From: Verrucomicrobiota bacterium
Lineage (GTDB): Bacteria > Verrucomicrobiota > Verrucomicrobiia > Limisphaerales > JADJPG01
Length of the DNA stretch: 64,000 bases
Direction: 5' to 3'
NCBI GenBank assembly: GCA_016713365.1
Contig: JADJPG010000005.1
Span: forward strand, 124,001-188,000
Shown here: in pieces, positions 7,993 through 16,445 of the stretch
How the letters are laid out: each line of letters begins with the position of its first letter
Position numbering within the stretch: the stretch's first letter is position 1
The notes under the pieces: model-generated
Database searches by the model: none
What the model was told of the DNA's origin: nothing
Seen by the model: only the letters and a program-made list of their open reading frames with translations
Program-made: the position numbers and the translations under genes

Positions 7993-8646
7993 ATGGCGAA
8001 TTGGTTTCAGAGCGTCACTGCGTTGAGTTCGCATGAACCCAACGGGAAGGCGAGTGGACCTTGCGCGGTAGGGCGCGTCGCTCCGCGCGCGCCGTTTCCT
8101 CGCGAGCCACGTCCAAGCGGCGCGCGCAGAGCGACGCGCCCTACCAGTCTCTTCAGCTTGCCCCTTTTCACCGCACTCCTTCTCACCTGCAGTTGCGCGA
8201 GCGTTCCGAAAACTTCCTTCCGCCCAGCCACCTCTCCCTTTCCCTCCGACGCGCTCGTCACCCAGCGCGGCGTGCTGACGGTGCTCGGACGGCAGTTCAC
8301 GTTGAATGGTTATCTCGCTTTGAACGCGACGGGTGGAAAACGTCTCGTCGTTACCGAGAACTTCGGCAATGTGCTCGCGGACGTCTTGGTCACACCCGAT
8401 GGCACGGCGCATGTGATGCGTTCCAGTCGCGCGTTCAAACCGGAGCGGATTCGTCGTTATCTCGCCGCCGATGTGCAATGCCTCACGGGCGGGCCAACCA
8501 ACGAGGGTTGCCCGGGCGAACATCTCAGCGAGATGCACTTCCGCGTGCAACGACGCTGGTACAAGCTCGACTTGCAGACGGTGAAGGTCGCCGCTGGAAC
8601 ACAAGCAGCCACAATGTTCGACCCATCGCGCGCCGAAAAACCATGA
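7993..8646 (+). CDS. Putative lipoprotein of the polyene locus (DUF3261-like?), 5' part rearranged by a palindrome
   Basis: A 217-aa frame begins at ATG 7993, two bases after the lolA-like stop. Its first 55 or so residues are odd: an Arg/Pro-rich stretch (VGRVAPRAPFPREPRPSGAR) is the translation of a 79-bp palindromic repeat at 8067-8145. Directly after it comes a signal-like hydrophobic segment SLFSLPLFTALLLTCSCASV with a poor lipobox, then a folded part (GVLTVLGRQFTLNGYLALN). An ATG at 8033 in another frame encodes MNPTGRRVDLAR and then stops inside the repeat, which suggests the repeat was inserted between an old start and the signal peptide. Aryl-polyene clusters contain a small lipoprotein (ApeN, DUF3261) that this may correspond to. 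Whether it is still made correctly is uncertain. Confidence 0.6.
   Translation: MANWFQSVTALSSHEPNGKASGPCAVGRVAPRAPFPREPRPSGARRATRPTSLFSLPLFTALLLTCSCASVPKTSFRPATSPFPSDALVTQRGVLTVLGRQFTLNGYLALNATGGKRLVVTENFGNVLADVLVTPDGTAHVMRSSRAFKPERIRRYLAADVQCLTGGPTNEGCPGEHLSEMHFRVQRRWYKLDLQTVKVAAGTQAATMFDPSRAEKP
8067..8145. repeat. 79-bp palindromic repeat inside a coding region
   Basis: Two 27-bp arms (8067-8093 and 8119-8145) are inverted copies with a single mismatch, separated by a 25-base spacer. The left arm begins GGTAGGGCGCGTCGCTCCGC. The arms would form a very stable cruciform or RNA hairpin. The element lies inside the 5' part of the putative lipoprotein gene and is read through in frame from ATG 7993. 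No second copy of these arms was seen in the window, but its form is that of a REP/MITE-like dispersed repeat. Confidence 0.85.
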
Positions 8647-9017
8647 ACATGACGGAGTCCATCCAGGCCGCCCGCGTGGGCGAGATGCAGCGCTCGGGCG
8701 CGGACTCGGCGACGTTGGAGTTTCGATTCGCGGCGACGCAACCGGTGTTCGCGGGACACTTCCCCGGTCATCCGATTCTGCCCGGAGTGTTCCAACTGGA
8801 GATGGCGCGCGTGGCCGCGGAAGCCGTGGCCGGATCAGCGATGGTTGTCCGCGGGATTGTGAAGGCGAAATTCCGTCGGCCGATTCGGCCTGAAGAAACC
8901 ATCCACGTGGAAGTGAAGCTGGTCGCGCAGGCCGACAGCTCACAGGCGCGCGCTACATTCAGCGTGTCCGGTCAGCCCGCAGGCGAAACGATTCTCCAGC
9001 TTACCCGTAACACATGA
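8643..9017 (+). CDS. ApeI/FabZ-like hotdog 3-hydroxyacyl-ACP dehydratase
   Basis: A 124-aa hotdog-fold protein with the FabA/FabZ hallmark FAGHFPGHPILPGVFQLEMA; the catalytic His lies in GHFPGHP and the acidic residue in QLEMA. It is the likely second dehydratase subunit (ApeI-like), pairing with the ApeP-like protein at 1951-2361. The start ATG overlaps the stop of the preceding lipoprotein (ATGA), which fixes the start and shows that the lipoprotein frame through the palindrome is embedded in an operon. After the stop there is a 52-base gap containing a fragment of a dispersed repeat (GCGCCTTCGTTGCTC). Confidence 0.87.
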   Translation: MNMTESIQAARVGEMQRSGADSATLEFRFAATQPVFAGHFPGHPILPGVFQLEMARVAAEAVAGSAMVVRGIVKAKFRRPIRPEETIHVEVKLVAQADSSQARATFSVSGQPAGETILQLTRNT

Positions 9018-9069
9018 GAACCGGTTCATCCTTTGGGCCCTCGCGCCTTCGTTGCTCTCATCGTCCCTC

Positions 9070-10728
9070 ATGAAACGCTGGCTCAAACGCATCAGCATCG
9101 CCGCACTGGCGTTCGCGCTGGTCGGCTGGGTCACGCTGGTGATCCTGCTGCGCCAATGGACCGCCAAGCCACCGCCGCTTCCCGCCGACACCTCCATCAC
9201 ACAACTTGCGCCACAAACCAACGCGAACGGTCGCGTGAGTCTCGGCGAATCCTGGACAGAACGGCGCGAGGGATTGCTGGTTGTGCGGCTCAAGGGCAAG
9301 CCGTTCGACATGGGCTACGCCTCGGGTCGCCTGCTGCGCGATCAGACGCACACGCTGGAACGGGAGTTCCTCGAAATGATCCGCGGCTACGTGCCACAGG
9401 ATTGGAAGATTAAACTGCTCCAGAACTACATCACGTATCGCAATCGGCGTTTGAGCGAGTTCATCCCGGTTGAGTATCGCCTGCAGATTTACGGGTCAAC
9501 CATCGGCTCGCCGGACATTCATCCGCAGTTCGGCGATTACTACAATCGCGTGTTGAACTACCACGCCGCGCAGGATGTGTCTTACATGATGATCGACAAT
9601 CCGCTCGTATCGCGCGCAGGCTGCACGGCATTCGCAGCGTGGGGCGCGGCGAGTGAAAGCGGGCGCTTGATCACTGGGCGCAATTTCGACTGGGAAGCCG
9701 CCGAGGTGTTCAGTCGCGATCGCGTGGTGATCCTCTGCGAGCCCGAAGGCGGCATCCCGTTCATCTCGCTGGCGTGGGCGGGCATGGCGGGCGTGGTATC
9801 TGGCATGAACCGCGCGGGCATCTCAGTTACAATCAACGGCGCTCCGTGTGACCTGCCCGACGACACCGCGTCACCGGTCGCGATGGTGGCACGCGACGTC
9901 TTGCAGAAGACGCGCAATCTCACCGAAGCGTTGGAAACCATCCGCAAGGCGAAGGTCTTCGTCTCCACGATCTGGCTGGTCGGCAGCCGTGCGGACGGAA
10001 AGTTCGTTGTCGTGGAGAAGACGCCGGAAGCGACAGCAGTGCGCGAGTCGGACTCCGATTCCATCATCGCCGCGAACCACTTTCAGACTGACGCGATGAA
10101 GGCGCTGGAGCGTAACACGAACTTCATGACCGAATCGACCTCCGTCTCCCGCTACGCGCGCATCGACGAACTGCTGCGCGGCGCGCGTGGGAAGCTGGAT
10201 TCGCGCGTCGTCGCCGAATTTCTCCGCGACCGCAAGCTGCCGGGCGGCACGACAGCCGGCGAGACGCATCGTGGCACCTTGAACGCCTGCATTGCCACGC
10301 ACGCGCTGGTGATGGATTTAACCTCGGGAATCTTCTGGGCTGCGACACCGCCGAATCAGCTCGGGAAGTTTGTCGCGTTCGACGTGAATGACTTCGATCG
10401 TCTGTTGCCGGACCGTGCGTTGCCGGAAGATGCGAGCTTGAGCACCGGTCACCACGACAAGGTCGCCAAAGCGCGCAGGCGGCTCGCCGATGCCAAGCAC
10501 GCCTTGAAACGTGGCGAAGCCGAAGTCGCGTTGAAGGCTGCCGACGAGGCCGAGACATTGAACCCGGGCTTTTACCAGAATGCCGCGTTGCGTGGACGGG
10601 CGTTGCTTGCGCTGGGACGTGCAACCGAGGCGAAGGCGGCGTTCATAGCGGCCATCGCTGCGCAACCGGCATTTCTTGCGGAACGACGCGAACTGGAGGA
10701 AGAATTGCGGCGGATTCAATCGAACTGA
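9070..10728 (+). CDS. C45-type (acyl-CoA:6-APA acyltransferase-like) Ntn hydrolase with TPR-like tail
   Basis: A 552-aa protein from ATG 9070 (MKRWLKRISIAALAFALVGW), with an N-terminal membrane anchor and the bulk presumably periplasmic. The central domain matches the C45 family, which cleaves itself to expose an N-terminal Cys nucleophile: VSRAGCTAFAAWG places the Cys near residue 187, followed by LITGRNFDWE and GMAGVVSGMNRAGISVTINGA. C45 members hydrolyse or transfer acyl amide bonds. The last 90 residues (AKHALKRGEAEVALKAADEA and following) look like one or two TPR repeats. Such proteins occur in flexirubin-type clusters; a role in attaching or trimming the polyene acyl group is a reasonable guess but not demonstrated. 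The gene stops two bases before the next start. Confidence 0.78.
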   Translation: MKRWLKRISIAALAFALVGWVTLVILLRQWTAKPPPLPADTSITQLAPQTNANGRVSLGESWTERREGLLVVRLKGKPFDMGYASGRLLRDQTHTLEREFLEMIRGYVPQDWKIKLLQNYITYRNRRLSEFIPVEYRLQIYGSTIGSPDIHPQFGDYYNRVLNYHAAQDVSYMMIDNPLVSRAGCTAFAAWGAASESGRLITGRNFDWEAAEVFSRDRVVILCEPEGGIPFISLAWAGMAGVVSGMNRAGISVTINGAPCDLPDDTASPVAMVARDVLQKTRNLTEALETIRKAKVFVSTIWLVGSRADGKFVVVEKTPEATAVRESDSDSIIAANHFQTDAMKALERNTNFMTESTSVSRYARIDELLRGARGKLDSRVVAEFLRDRKLPGGTTAGETHRGTLNACIATHALVMDLTSGIFWAATPPNQLGKFVAFDVNDFDRLLPDRALPEDASLSTGHHDKVAKARRRLADAKHALKRGEAEVALKAADEAETLNPGFYQNAALRGRALLALGRATEAKAAFIAAIAAQPAFLAERRELEEELRRIQSN

Positions 10729-10730
10729 CC

Positions 10731-11435
10731 ATGGCCGACCTTCGCCCACCCTGCGTAACGCGGTCACTGGTGTTCATCCAGTGGCTGATGGGCCTTGGCG
10801 CGCACCTCTTCATCGTCCTGCCGTGCCTTCGCCGCGTGCATAATTTGGACCGGCTACAGGCGGGTCGCCGCTGGTTGATTGTCTGCAATCACGTCAGCCT
10901 CATCGACACCATCCTGCTCGGTGCGATCTGCTGGCGCGCGGGTTGTTACCCGATTCTCGTGCTCGGCGATCGCAAGGTGTGGCACGCATCCTGGCTCAAG
11001 AAGATGTTGAGCGCCCCGATCGGGTTCCTGCTCGAACGCGGGAAGTTGAACCCGAACCGCATCACTGAACTCGAGGCCTTTGGTCGCGCGGGCAGCGAGC
11101 GCACGCTCATCGTATTTCCCGAAGGCACACGCGGCGACGGTGTCCATGTCGGCCCCTGCCAGCCGGGTCTGCACTACATCGCGCAGGCCGCGCAGATGCC
11201 CATCGTTCCGCTCTTCATTGAGAACATGCAGCTCGTTTCCACGAAGCACGGCCGCTATCACGCGTTCCGCGGGCTGCGCAAAGTAGAGGTGCATGTCGGC
11301 GAGGCCATCGCGCCCGAGAAATATCTCTCCCTGTCACGCGACGAGTTCAGCGAATTCATGCGCCAGAGCATTGCGGGAGCTCAGACACCGATGCCAGCAG
11401 CAGTAGGTTTGAGCCCCGTCCTGCCTCGCGCTTGA
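10731..11435 (+). CDS. PlsC-type 1-acyl-glycerol-3-phosphate acyltransferase family protein
   Basis: A 234-aa membrane-associated acyltransferase with the H-x4-D motif in VCNHVSLIDTILLG (about residue 55) and the FPEGTRG acceptor-binding motif (about 128). It would esterify a glycerol or related hydroxyl with an acyl chain, consistent with coupling the polyene to a lipid. It is the last gene of the plus-strand arm. Its 3' end overlaps the 3' end of the converging MMPL fusion gene by 80 bases. The locus thus has three lipid acyltransferase domains: this one, the LpxL-type enzyme, and the one fused to the exporter. Confidence 0.85.
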   Translation: MADLRPPCVTRSLVFIQWLMGLGAHLFIVLPCLRRVHNLDRLQAGRRWLIVCNHVSLIDTILLGAICWRAGCYPILVLGDRKVWHASWLKKMLSAPIGFLLERGKLNPNRITELEAFGRAGSERTLIVFPEGTRGDGVHVGPCQPGLHYIAQAAQMPIVPLFIENMQLVSTKHGRYHAFRGLRKVEVHVGEAIAPEKYLSLSRDEFSEFMRQSIAGAQTPMPAAVGLSPVLPRA

Positions 11436-14400
11436 TTTCCCAACGCGCAAAGCCCGCCGCCTTCAACATTCCTTCGAGCTCCTCCAGCGTGAGGAAGTGC
11501 AGTCCCTCCACGGTCTTGTTGTGCCCGGTGCGCGTCGCGATGCGTTCCCAGAAATCAATCTGCCGATGCCCGTCGCTCTCCGCGCGCGCGGCGTCGCGCA
11601 GGATCAAACGCCCACCCGGACGCAGCGTCTGCCGGACGCGATTCAAGATCTGCTGCTGCTTCTCCGGCTGCCAGTAGTGCAGCACGTCGAGCAAAAGCAC
11701 AGCGTCACACGCCGGAAGTTCCCGGTTCAAAATGTCGCCCGCCTCGAAGCGAATGCGCCGATGCTCGTGCGCGGATCGTTGCGCGACGCGGATCTTCTCC
11801 TCGTCGTAATCAATGCCGAGAAACGTCCGCGTGTCCGTGTAAGCCGCGAGCCAGTGCGTGACCACGCCGTAACCGCAGCCGAGATCGAGGATGAATCCAT
11901 GGCGCGGCACGAGCGCGTCGAGCGCAGGAAACATCGGGTCCATCTTCATCTTCCAGTGGACGAACTGCTCCACGAACTTGCCCTGGTAACGATAAAGCCG
12001 CTCCACCTTGCGCCGCACCACGCGCGGTGTGTTCACCTCGTCGAGCTGTCGCTGCAAGCCGTCGCGCACGATGGTTTCGCAATGGCGCATCAACGCCAGC
12101 ACACCGAGCGAGTAATCAAAGTTCTGCGGCGTGATGCGCGGCAGCGCGCGCACCGTGACATGATACGGCTCGAACCAGTAGGCGTCGCGCGGCATAGCTG
12201 TGTTCGTGTCGCACAGGACGATCGGCAAAATGTCCTGCTTGAGCTGCACCGCCAGCTCGAACGCGCCGCGATGGAAGCGTTGCACCCAGCCGTCCACCGA
12301 ACGCGTGCCTTCCGGATAGAAATGAACGGACGCGCCTTCGGCCAGCTTCTCGCGACATCGCCTCAACGTCGTCACCGGATCATTCGGTTCCACCATTACG
12401 TGGCCGGCCAGCTTGCAACCGATGCCAAGCAGCGGGGAATCAAACACGCGCTTCTTCGGCGTCTGTCGGACATCACCGGGCATCGCGACCATCACCAGCA
12501 CGTCCACTGCGGACTGGTGATTACTGATGACGATGCAGGGCGGCGAGAAGGTCGCGGCGGAGATGTTCTGCATGTCCAGCCGGCCAAACGGCAGCCAGTT
12601 GACCACCATGCGCCCGGCGGATCGGGTAGCGCGACGCAGCATTTCGTCCGCGGTTCGCGGCGAAGTGACTTTCAAGATCGGCCGCAGCACGTAGTAGAGG
12701 AAGACCTCACTCGCGCCAACGTGGATCGTGGCCCAGACCGTCCCGAGCAAATGCCACCAGCGGGGACCGCCGCGCGGCGGCGCATTGAACAGCAGCAGGT
12801 CCATGCACAGCGGCGTGAGCGCAATCGTGGCGAGGAAGGCGAAGCCCATCCCGATCAGCACCGTCGTGCCCATCGAGAACAGAACAGGATGCTTCGCGAA
12901 CACGAGCACCGCAAAGCCGAAGAGCGTCGTGAGGGCGGAGATGAGAATAGAGGCACTGGTCGCACCAAGCCGATCCGGCTGGCCGCGCCATTCATCCAGC
13001 TTGCTGGTGACGAGGAACAGGCTGTAGTCCTCGCCGATGCCGATGATGAAGATCACAAAGATGCTGTTCATCATGTCCACCGGCAGCCCGAGCCAGCCCA
13101 TCGTGCCGAAGGTCCACAGCAGCGCGAACGCGATCGGCAACATGGTGGCGAAGACGAGTTCGACGGATGCGAGCGAGAGGTAAATCAGGACCGTCACGAC
13201 GAGCCCGGTCCACCACGCGAACTGTCCGAGACCGTCCTTCGCCAGGCCCGCGATATGCGTCACAAAATCCTTGTGATCGAGCACCATCATGTCCGGCAAA
13301 GCAGCGCGCAGCTTCGGCACGTTCGCCCGGTCGTCGAGTTTCACCAGCGTGCTGATGGCGCTGTCGTTGGTGCCGAGGACGACACGTTCCGTCAGCACTT
13401 GCTCCAGCGGCGTTCCGCGAAAATCTTCGAGAGCCAGTAAAGCGGGCGGTTGTTGAACGCGACGCCAGAAGGTTTCGAACGCGTCCGCGCGAAAGCCGAG
13501 TTCGCGGGCGACATTGGTCAGCCCCGCGCGGAATGTGGCCTGCCGTTCGGCGGACCAGAACGCCTGCCAGCGCTGGATGTTCGCCTCCTGCGTCGCGCGT
13601 GACGGGCAGACACTCGCGAGCGAGTAGACCCCGGAGACTCCCGGTTGTTGGGCCAGTGTTTGCGCGGCGCGATCGGATTTAGCCAGCGCTTCGTCGGGCG
13701 TCGCGCCGCGCGCCACGACCAGTGTCATGCCCATCGCGTCACCCCACGTATTGCGAATCAGTTCATCGTCGTTCTTGGTCTCGGCGGTGATGCCGTTGAG
13801 TCGCGCGAGATCGCCGTCGAACCGCAGGCGCTTCACGCCAAATACGGTGACCACGGTCAGCGCCACCAGGCCGAGCAACATCCAGAGACGCCCCTTCGTT
13901 TGGGCGCCATGGAAGCGATCCATGATCCGCGTAAGCCACAATGGCGGCTGGCTGCTTTGATTGGGAACGGGAATCAGCAGTGGAAGAATCGTCAGGGCGA
14001 ACGCCGCCGAGAACAAAACGCCCACGGTGCCGAAAAGGCCCAGCTGCTGGTAGCCGTGCATCGGCGAGAACATCATCACCACAAACGCCGCGACCGTGGT
14101 CAAAGCACCGACCCCGACCGGCAGTACGAGGCGTCCGACGTGGCGCCCGAGGGAGAACTGATTTAAACCTGCCGCATTATCGAGGTGGTAGATGACGTGA
14201 ATCGCGTAGTCCACCGTGATGCCAACGGCAATCACCGCGAAGCCCGTCGCGATCGCCGAAAGATGCGGCTGCCAGATCGCGAGAACAATGCCCGCCATCG
14301 TCGAGCCGAAGAGTGACGGCAGGAACGCGATGAGCGCGAGCCAGCGCCGCCGAAACGCCGTGAGACACAGCACCAGCATCGCGCCCATGCCAAGAAAGAT

Positions 14401-15213
14401 GCAGCGCGTGGCGTCGGTCTTGATCAACGTGGCGTTGTCCACCGACATGCGATGGCCACCGGTAATGGCGACGTGCACGCCGGGGAACTGTTTCTCCACG
14501 GTCGCCGCCAGTTGTTCCAAGTCGCGCACGAGGACTTCGCTGTGCTTTGAATCGGACGACGGGAAGTTCGGCTCAGCCATCATCAGCACATGCCGACCAT
14601 CCGCACTGGTGATTCGACCATCGACGATCTGTCCCTCGCCGAAACCGGTTTGCAGCGGGAGCACCTTGTTCACCACGAGCGCGCTCATGCCGACCGGGTC
14701 GGCGGCGACGACGTCCTTTAGCACCATGCCCTCCGGACCGGCGAGCTTGCGCCGCATGACGGTGAGGTATTCGCGGATAGCGGCAGGCTCGAGCTTCGGT
14801 TCAAGCGCACGCGCGTCGGCTTCGGTGAAAAGATTGGGCAATGCGCCGGTGAGATAATTGACCACCTTCTGCTGCCCGCCCATCTCGAAGCGATACATCA
14901 CGCGGTCGAACGACTTGTTCGTGGAGAGCGCGCTGTAGAACTCATCCGCCGCGAGCGCGAGCGTGTCGGCATCCGCGCGGTTGATGCCGACGTCGATATA
15001 GAGGCGATCGATCTGCCGGAACTTCCGCAGCGCGTAGCGATACTCGTCCACGCGCTGGTCGTTGTGCGGCAGGATGTCGAGGATGTCCTCCTCCAACTCA
15101 ATGCGAGACGAGATGCCGATGCCCGCGACGGTCGCGAGGAACGTGACGATCAGCACCAATCGCCGGTGCGACACCATCCAGAGATAGAACCGCGTGTAGA
15201 GATCGGGCGTCAT
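11356..15213 (-). CDS. MMPL exporter fused to PlsC acyltransferase and SAM methyltransferase
   Basis: A 1285-aa, three-part protein. Residues 1 to about 810 form an RND/MMPL transporter: a first membrane helix (RLVLIVTFLATVAGIGIS), a large external loop, and two clusters of helices around VIAVGITVDYAIHVIYHL and FIIGIGEDYSLFLVTS. Residues about 870-1040 are a PlsC-type acyltransferase with IVISNHQSAVDVLV and VHFYPEGTRSVDG. Residues about 1085-1285 are a class I methyltransferase with FILDLGCGYGVVTHW and DAVLLLDVLHYW. MMPL proteins export lipids, and aryl-polyene clusters carry one (ApeM). Fusion to both an acyltransferase and a methyltransferase suggests coupling of the final lipid-forming and modifying steps to export. 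The gene ends inside the converging acyltransferase gene; an IS element lies just upstream. Confidence 0.87.
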   Translation of the reverse strand: MTPDLYTRFYLWMVSHRRLVLIVTFLATVAGIGISSRIELEEDILDILPHNDQRVDEYRYALRKFRQIDRLYIDVGINRADADTLALAADEFYSALSTNKSFDRVMYRFEMGGQQKVVNYLTGALPNLFTEADARALEPKLEPAAIREYLTVMRRKLAGPEGMVLKDVVAADPVGMSALVVNKVLPLQTGFGEGQIVDGRITSADGRHVLMMAEPNFPSSDSKHSEVLVRDLEQLAATVEKQFPGVHVAITGGHRMSVDNATLIKTDATRCIFLGMGAMLVLCLTAFRRRWLALIAFLPSLFGSTMAGIVLAIWQPHLSAIATGFAVIAVGITVDYAIHVIYHLDNAAGLNQFSLGRHVGRLVLPVGVGALTTVAAFVVMMFSPMHGYQQLGLFGTVGVLFSAAFALTILPLLIPVPNQSSQPPLWLTRIMDRFHGAQTKGRLWMLLGLVALTVVTVFGVKRLRFDGDLARLNGITAETKNDDELIRNTWGDAMGMTLVVARGATPDEALAKSDRAAQTLAQQPGVSGVYSLASVCPSRATQEANIQRWQAFWSAERQATFRAGLTNVARELGFRADAFETFWRRVQQPPALLALEDFRGTPLEQVLTERVVLGTNDSAISTLVKLDDRANVPKLRAALPDMMVLDHKDFVTHIAGLAKDGLGQFAWWTGLVVTVLIYLSLASVELVFATMLPIAFALLWTFGTMGWLGLPVDMMNSIFVIFIIGIGEDYSLFLVTSKLDEWRGQPDRLGATSASILISALTTLFGFAVLVFAKHPVLFSMGTTVLIGMGFAFLATIALTPLCMDLLLFNAPPRGGPRWWHLLGTVWATIHVGASEVFLYYVLRPILKVTSPRTADEMLRRATRSAGRMVVNWLPFGRLDMQNISAATFSPPCIVISNHQSAVDVLVMVAMPGDVRQTPKKRVFDSPLLGIGCKLAGHVMVEPNDPVTTLRRCREKLAEGASVHFYPEGTRSVDGWVQRFHRGAFELAVQLKQDILPIVLCDTNTAMPRDAYWFEPYHVTVRALPRITPQNFDYSLGVLALMRHCETIVRDGLQRQLDEVNTPRVVRRKVERLYRYQGKFVEQFVHWKMKMDPMFPALDALVPRHGFILDLGCGYGVVTHWLAAYTDTRTFLGIDYDEEKIRVAQRSAHEHRRIRFEAGDILNRELPACDAVLLLDVLHYWQPEKQQQILNRVRQTLRPGGRLILRDAARAESDGHRQIDFWERIATRTGHNKTVEGLHFLTLEELEGMLKAAGFARWEIKREAGRGSNLLLLASVSELPQCSGA

Positions 15214-15226
15214 CTAATGGTTCGTC

Positions 15227-15284
15227 GAATCCCAAAGGGATTCCGTCCTTTAGCCCAGGGTTGCGAGGCACGAGCTACCCTGGG
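15227..15284. repeat. Palindromic dispersed repeat, left copy beside IS element
   Basis: It contains the block GAATCCCAAAGGGATTCCGT followed by a GCCCAGGGTT ... ACCCTGGG inverted pair. A closely similar copy lies in the opposite orientation at 16340-16400, on the other side of the IS5-like element. Both copies contain two small palindromes. They look like members of a dispersed REP-type family and not like part of the insertion sequence itself. Confidence 0.8.
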
Positions 15285-16210
15285 AAAGCGGAGTAAGGTG
15301 TGTCTCAACCCCAACGGAAATCTCTGCAAAAAGGATGTTTTGAAAAAGGAGCGGGAGAGGTCGCGGCGTCCGACGAAAATCGACAAAGATCCGCTCAATG
15401 CCGCCGCGCACCCGGCTCTTGCGCCGGTTCTCCGCCCGATCCGCCTCGGTGAGTTTGATGTGGTGCGCGCCCTTTTTGGCGATCTGACTGTCGATGCCGC
15501 GCTCGCGCAGCCACGCGTGGCTGACTTTGGTGTCGTAGGCTTTGTCGGCGTAAAGGCTGCCTGCGTCAGCCGGCACCACGCGCGGGAGCAAATCGGCGTC
15601 GTTGGCGTTGGCCGCGCTGATGTGCGCCGTGCGGACGAGTTGATGTTCGCCGTCGCTGCTGACGTGCGCTTTGTAGCCGTAGTAGCTCTGGCTGTATTTG
15701 CGCGTGTAACGGGCGTCGGCGTCCGAGCCGGCGGTGCGGGCGGCTTGCGCGTCGGGCCGTTTGCGGCTGGATTGGATCAGGGTCGCGTCGACCAGGGGTG
15801 GTGCGTTTGACGATGTAGCCGCGGGCTTCGAGTTGCGTGTTGAGCAGATCAGCAGTTGCTCGTGCAGACCGCAGTCGATGAGCCGCTGGCGGAAGCGGCA
15901 GATGGTCGACTCGTCGGGCACGGTTTCGTGCGCGTCGAGCTGGACGAATTTTGAAAGCTCAGGCGGTCCCTGAGCTGCGCCTCGGCCTGCGGATCGCTCA
16001 GGCCGTAGAGATGTTGGAGAATCATGACGCGCAGGAGCACGCCAACGCGGGCGGCGGGCCGTCCGCCGTAGCTGTAGGTGGCGGCGACAGGGCCTCGGCC
16101 GCGGTGAAATCCACCTCGCGGGCGATGATGTCGAGCACCGGGTTGGCGCCGCCGCGTTGTTGCACGGACAGATCAAAGAAGGTCGGTTGTTTGTCGCGTG
16201 GAGTTTGCAT
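15250..16210 (-). pseudogene. IS5-family transposase, reading frame broken several times
   Basis: The protein begins MQTPRDKQPTFFDLSVQQRG and is pieced together from three frames. Recognisable family segments are MILQHLYGLSDPQAEAQLRD, VPDESTICRFRQRL, LVDATLIQSSRK (first catalytic Asp), SYYGYKAHVSSDGEHQL and AGSLYADKAYDTK (second Asp). At least four single-base shifts are needed (near 16085, 15955, 15860 and 15800). The C-terminal region after RGGIERIF does not resemble a transposase, so the end appears truncated or scrambled. Because similar one-base shifts hit essential genes in this window, some breaks may be sequencing errors, but the degenerate C-terminus argues that the copy is dead. Confidence 0.75.
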
Positions 16211-16277
16211 GCCGATCAGATCAATCCACCACCTGCTTCGTTCAAAATGACTTTTGCAGAGATTTCCAACGGGGTTG
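15306..16277 (-). mobile_element. IS5-family-like insertion sequence, degenerate
   Basis: An element of about 970 bp bounded by imperfect terminal inverted repeats of about 26 bp. The left end is at 15306-15331 (CAACCCCAACGGAAATCTCT then GCAAAA). The right end, reading inward on the other strand from 16277, is CAACCCCGTTGGAAATCTCT then GCAAAA. Between them, on the minus strand, lies a broken transposase. No clear target-site duplication was identified, partly because the element is flanked on both sides by inverted copies of a palindromic repeat. It separates the MMPL fusion gene from the rest of its presumed operon. Confidence 0.78.
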
Positions 16278-16339
16278 CAGCAGCGACGACGAGAAATGAA
16301 CCAACCCTTTCAGGGTTGAACACGGCATGTCCGGCTGAC

Positions 16340-16400
16340 CCAGGGTAGCCTCGCTGACTCGGCAACCCTGGGCTGAACGACAGAATCCCGTTGGGATTCC
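16340..16400. repeat. Palindromic dispersed repeat, right copy beside IS element
   Basis: On the minus strand it reads GGAATCCCAACGGGATTCTG, then GCCCAGGGTTGCC ... ACCCTGGG, closely matching the copy at 15227-15284 in inverted orientation. A small further palindrome (AACCCTTTCAGGGTT) lies at about 16302-16317 between it and the IS end. The rest of the 16278-16445 gap, before the glycosyltransferase stop, shows nothing else recognisable. Confidence 0.78.
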
Positions 16401-16445
16401 CGAAGTCCTGTTCACCCGCTCGGCAGTCTATCCGTGATTTGAAGT

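Noticed and set aside
11497..13440. A 647-codon open frame on the plus strand.
   Set aside because: It is antisense to the MMPL/PlsC/methyltransferase fusion, is Arg/His/Gln-rich and has no domain motif; it is a GC-driven shadow frame.
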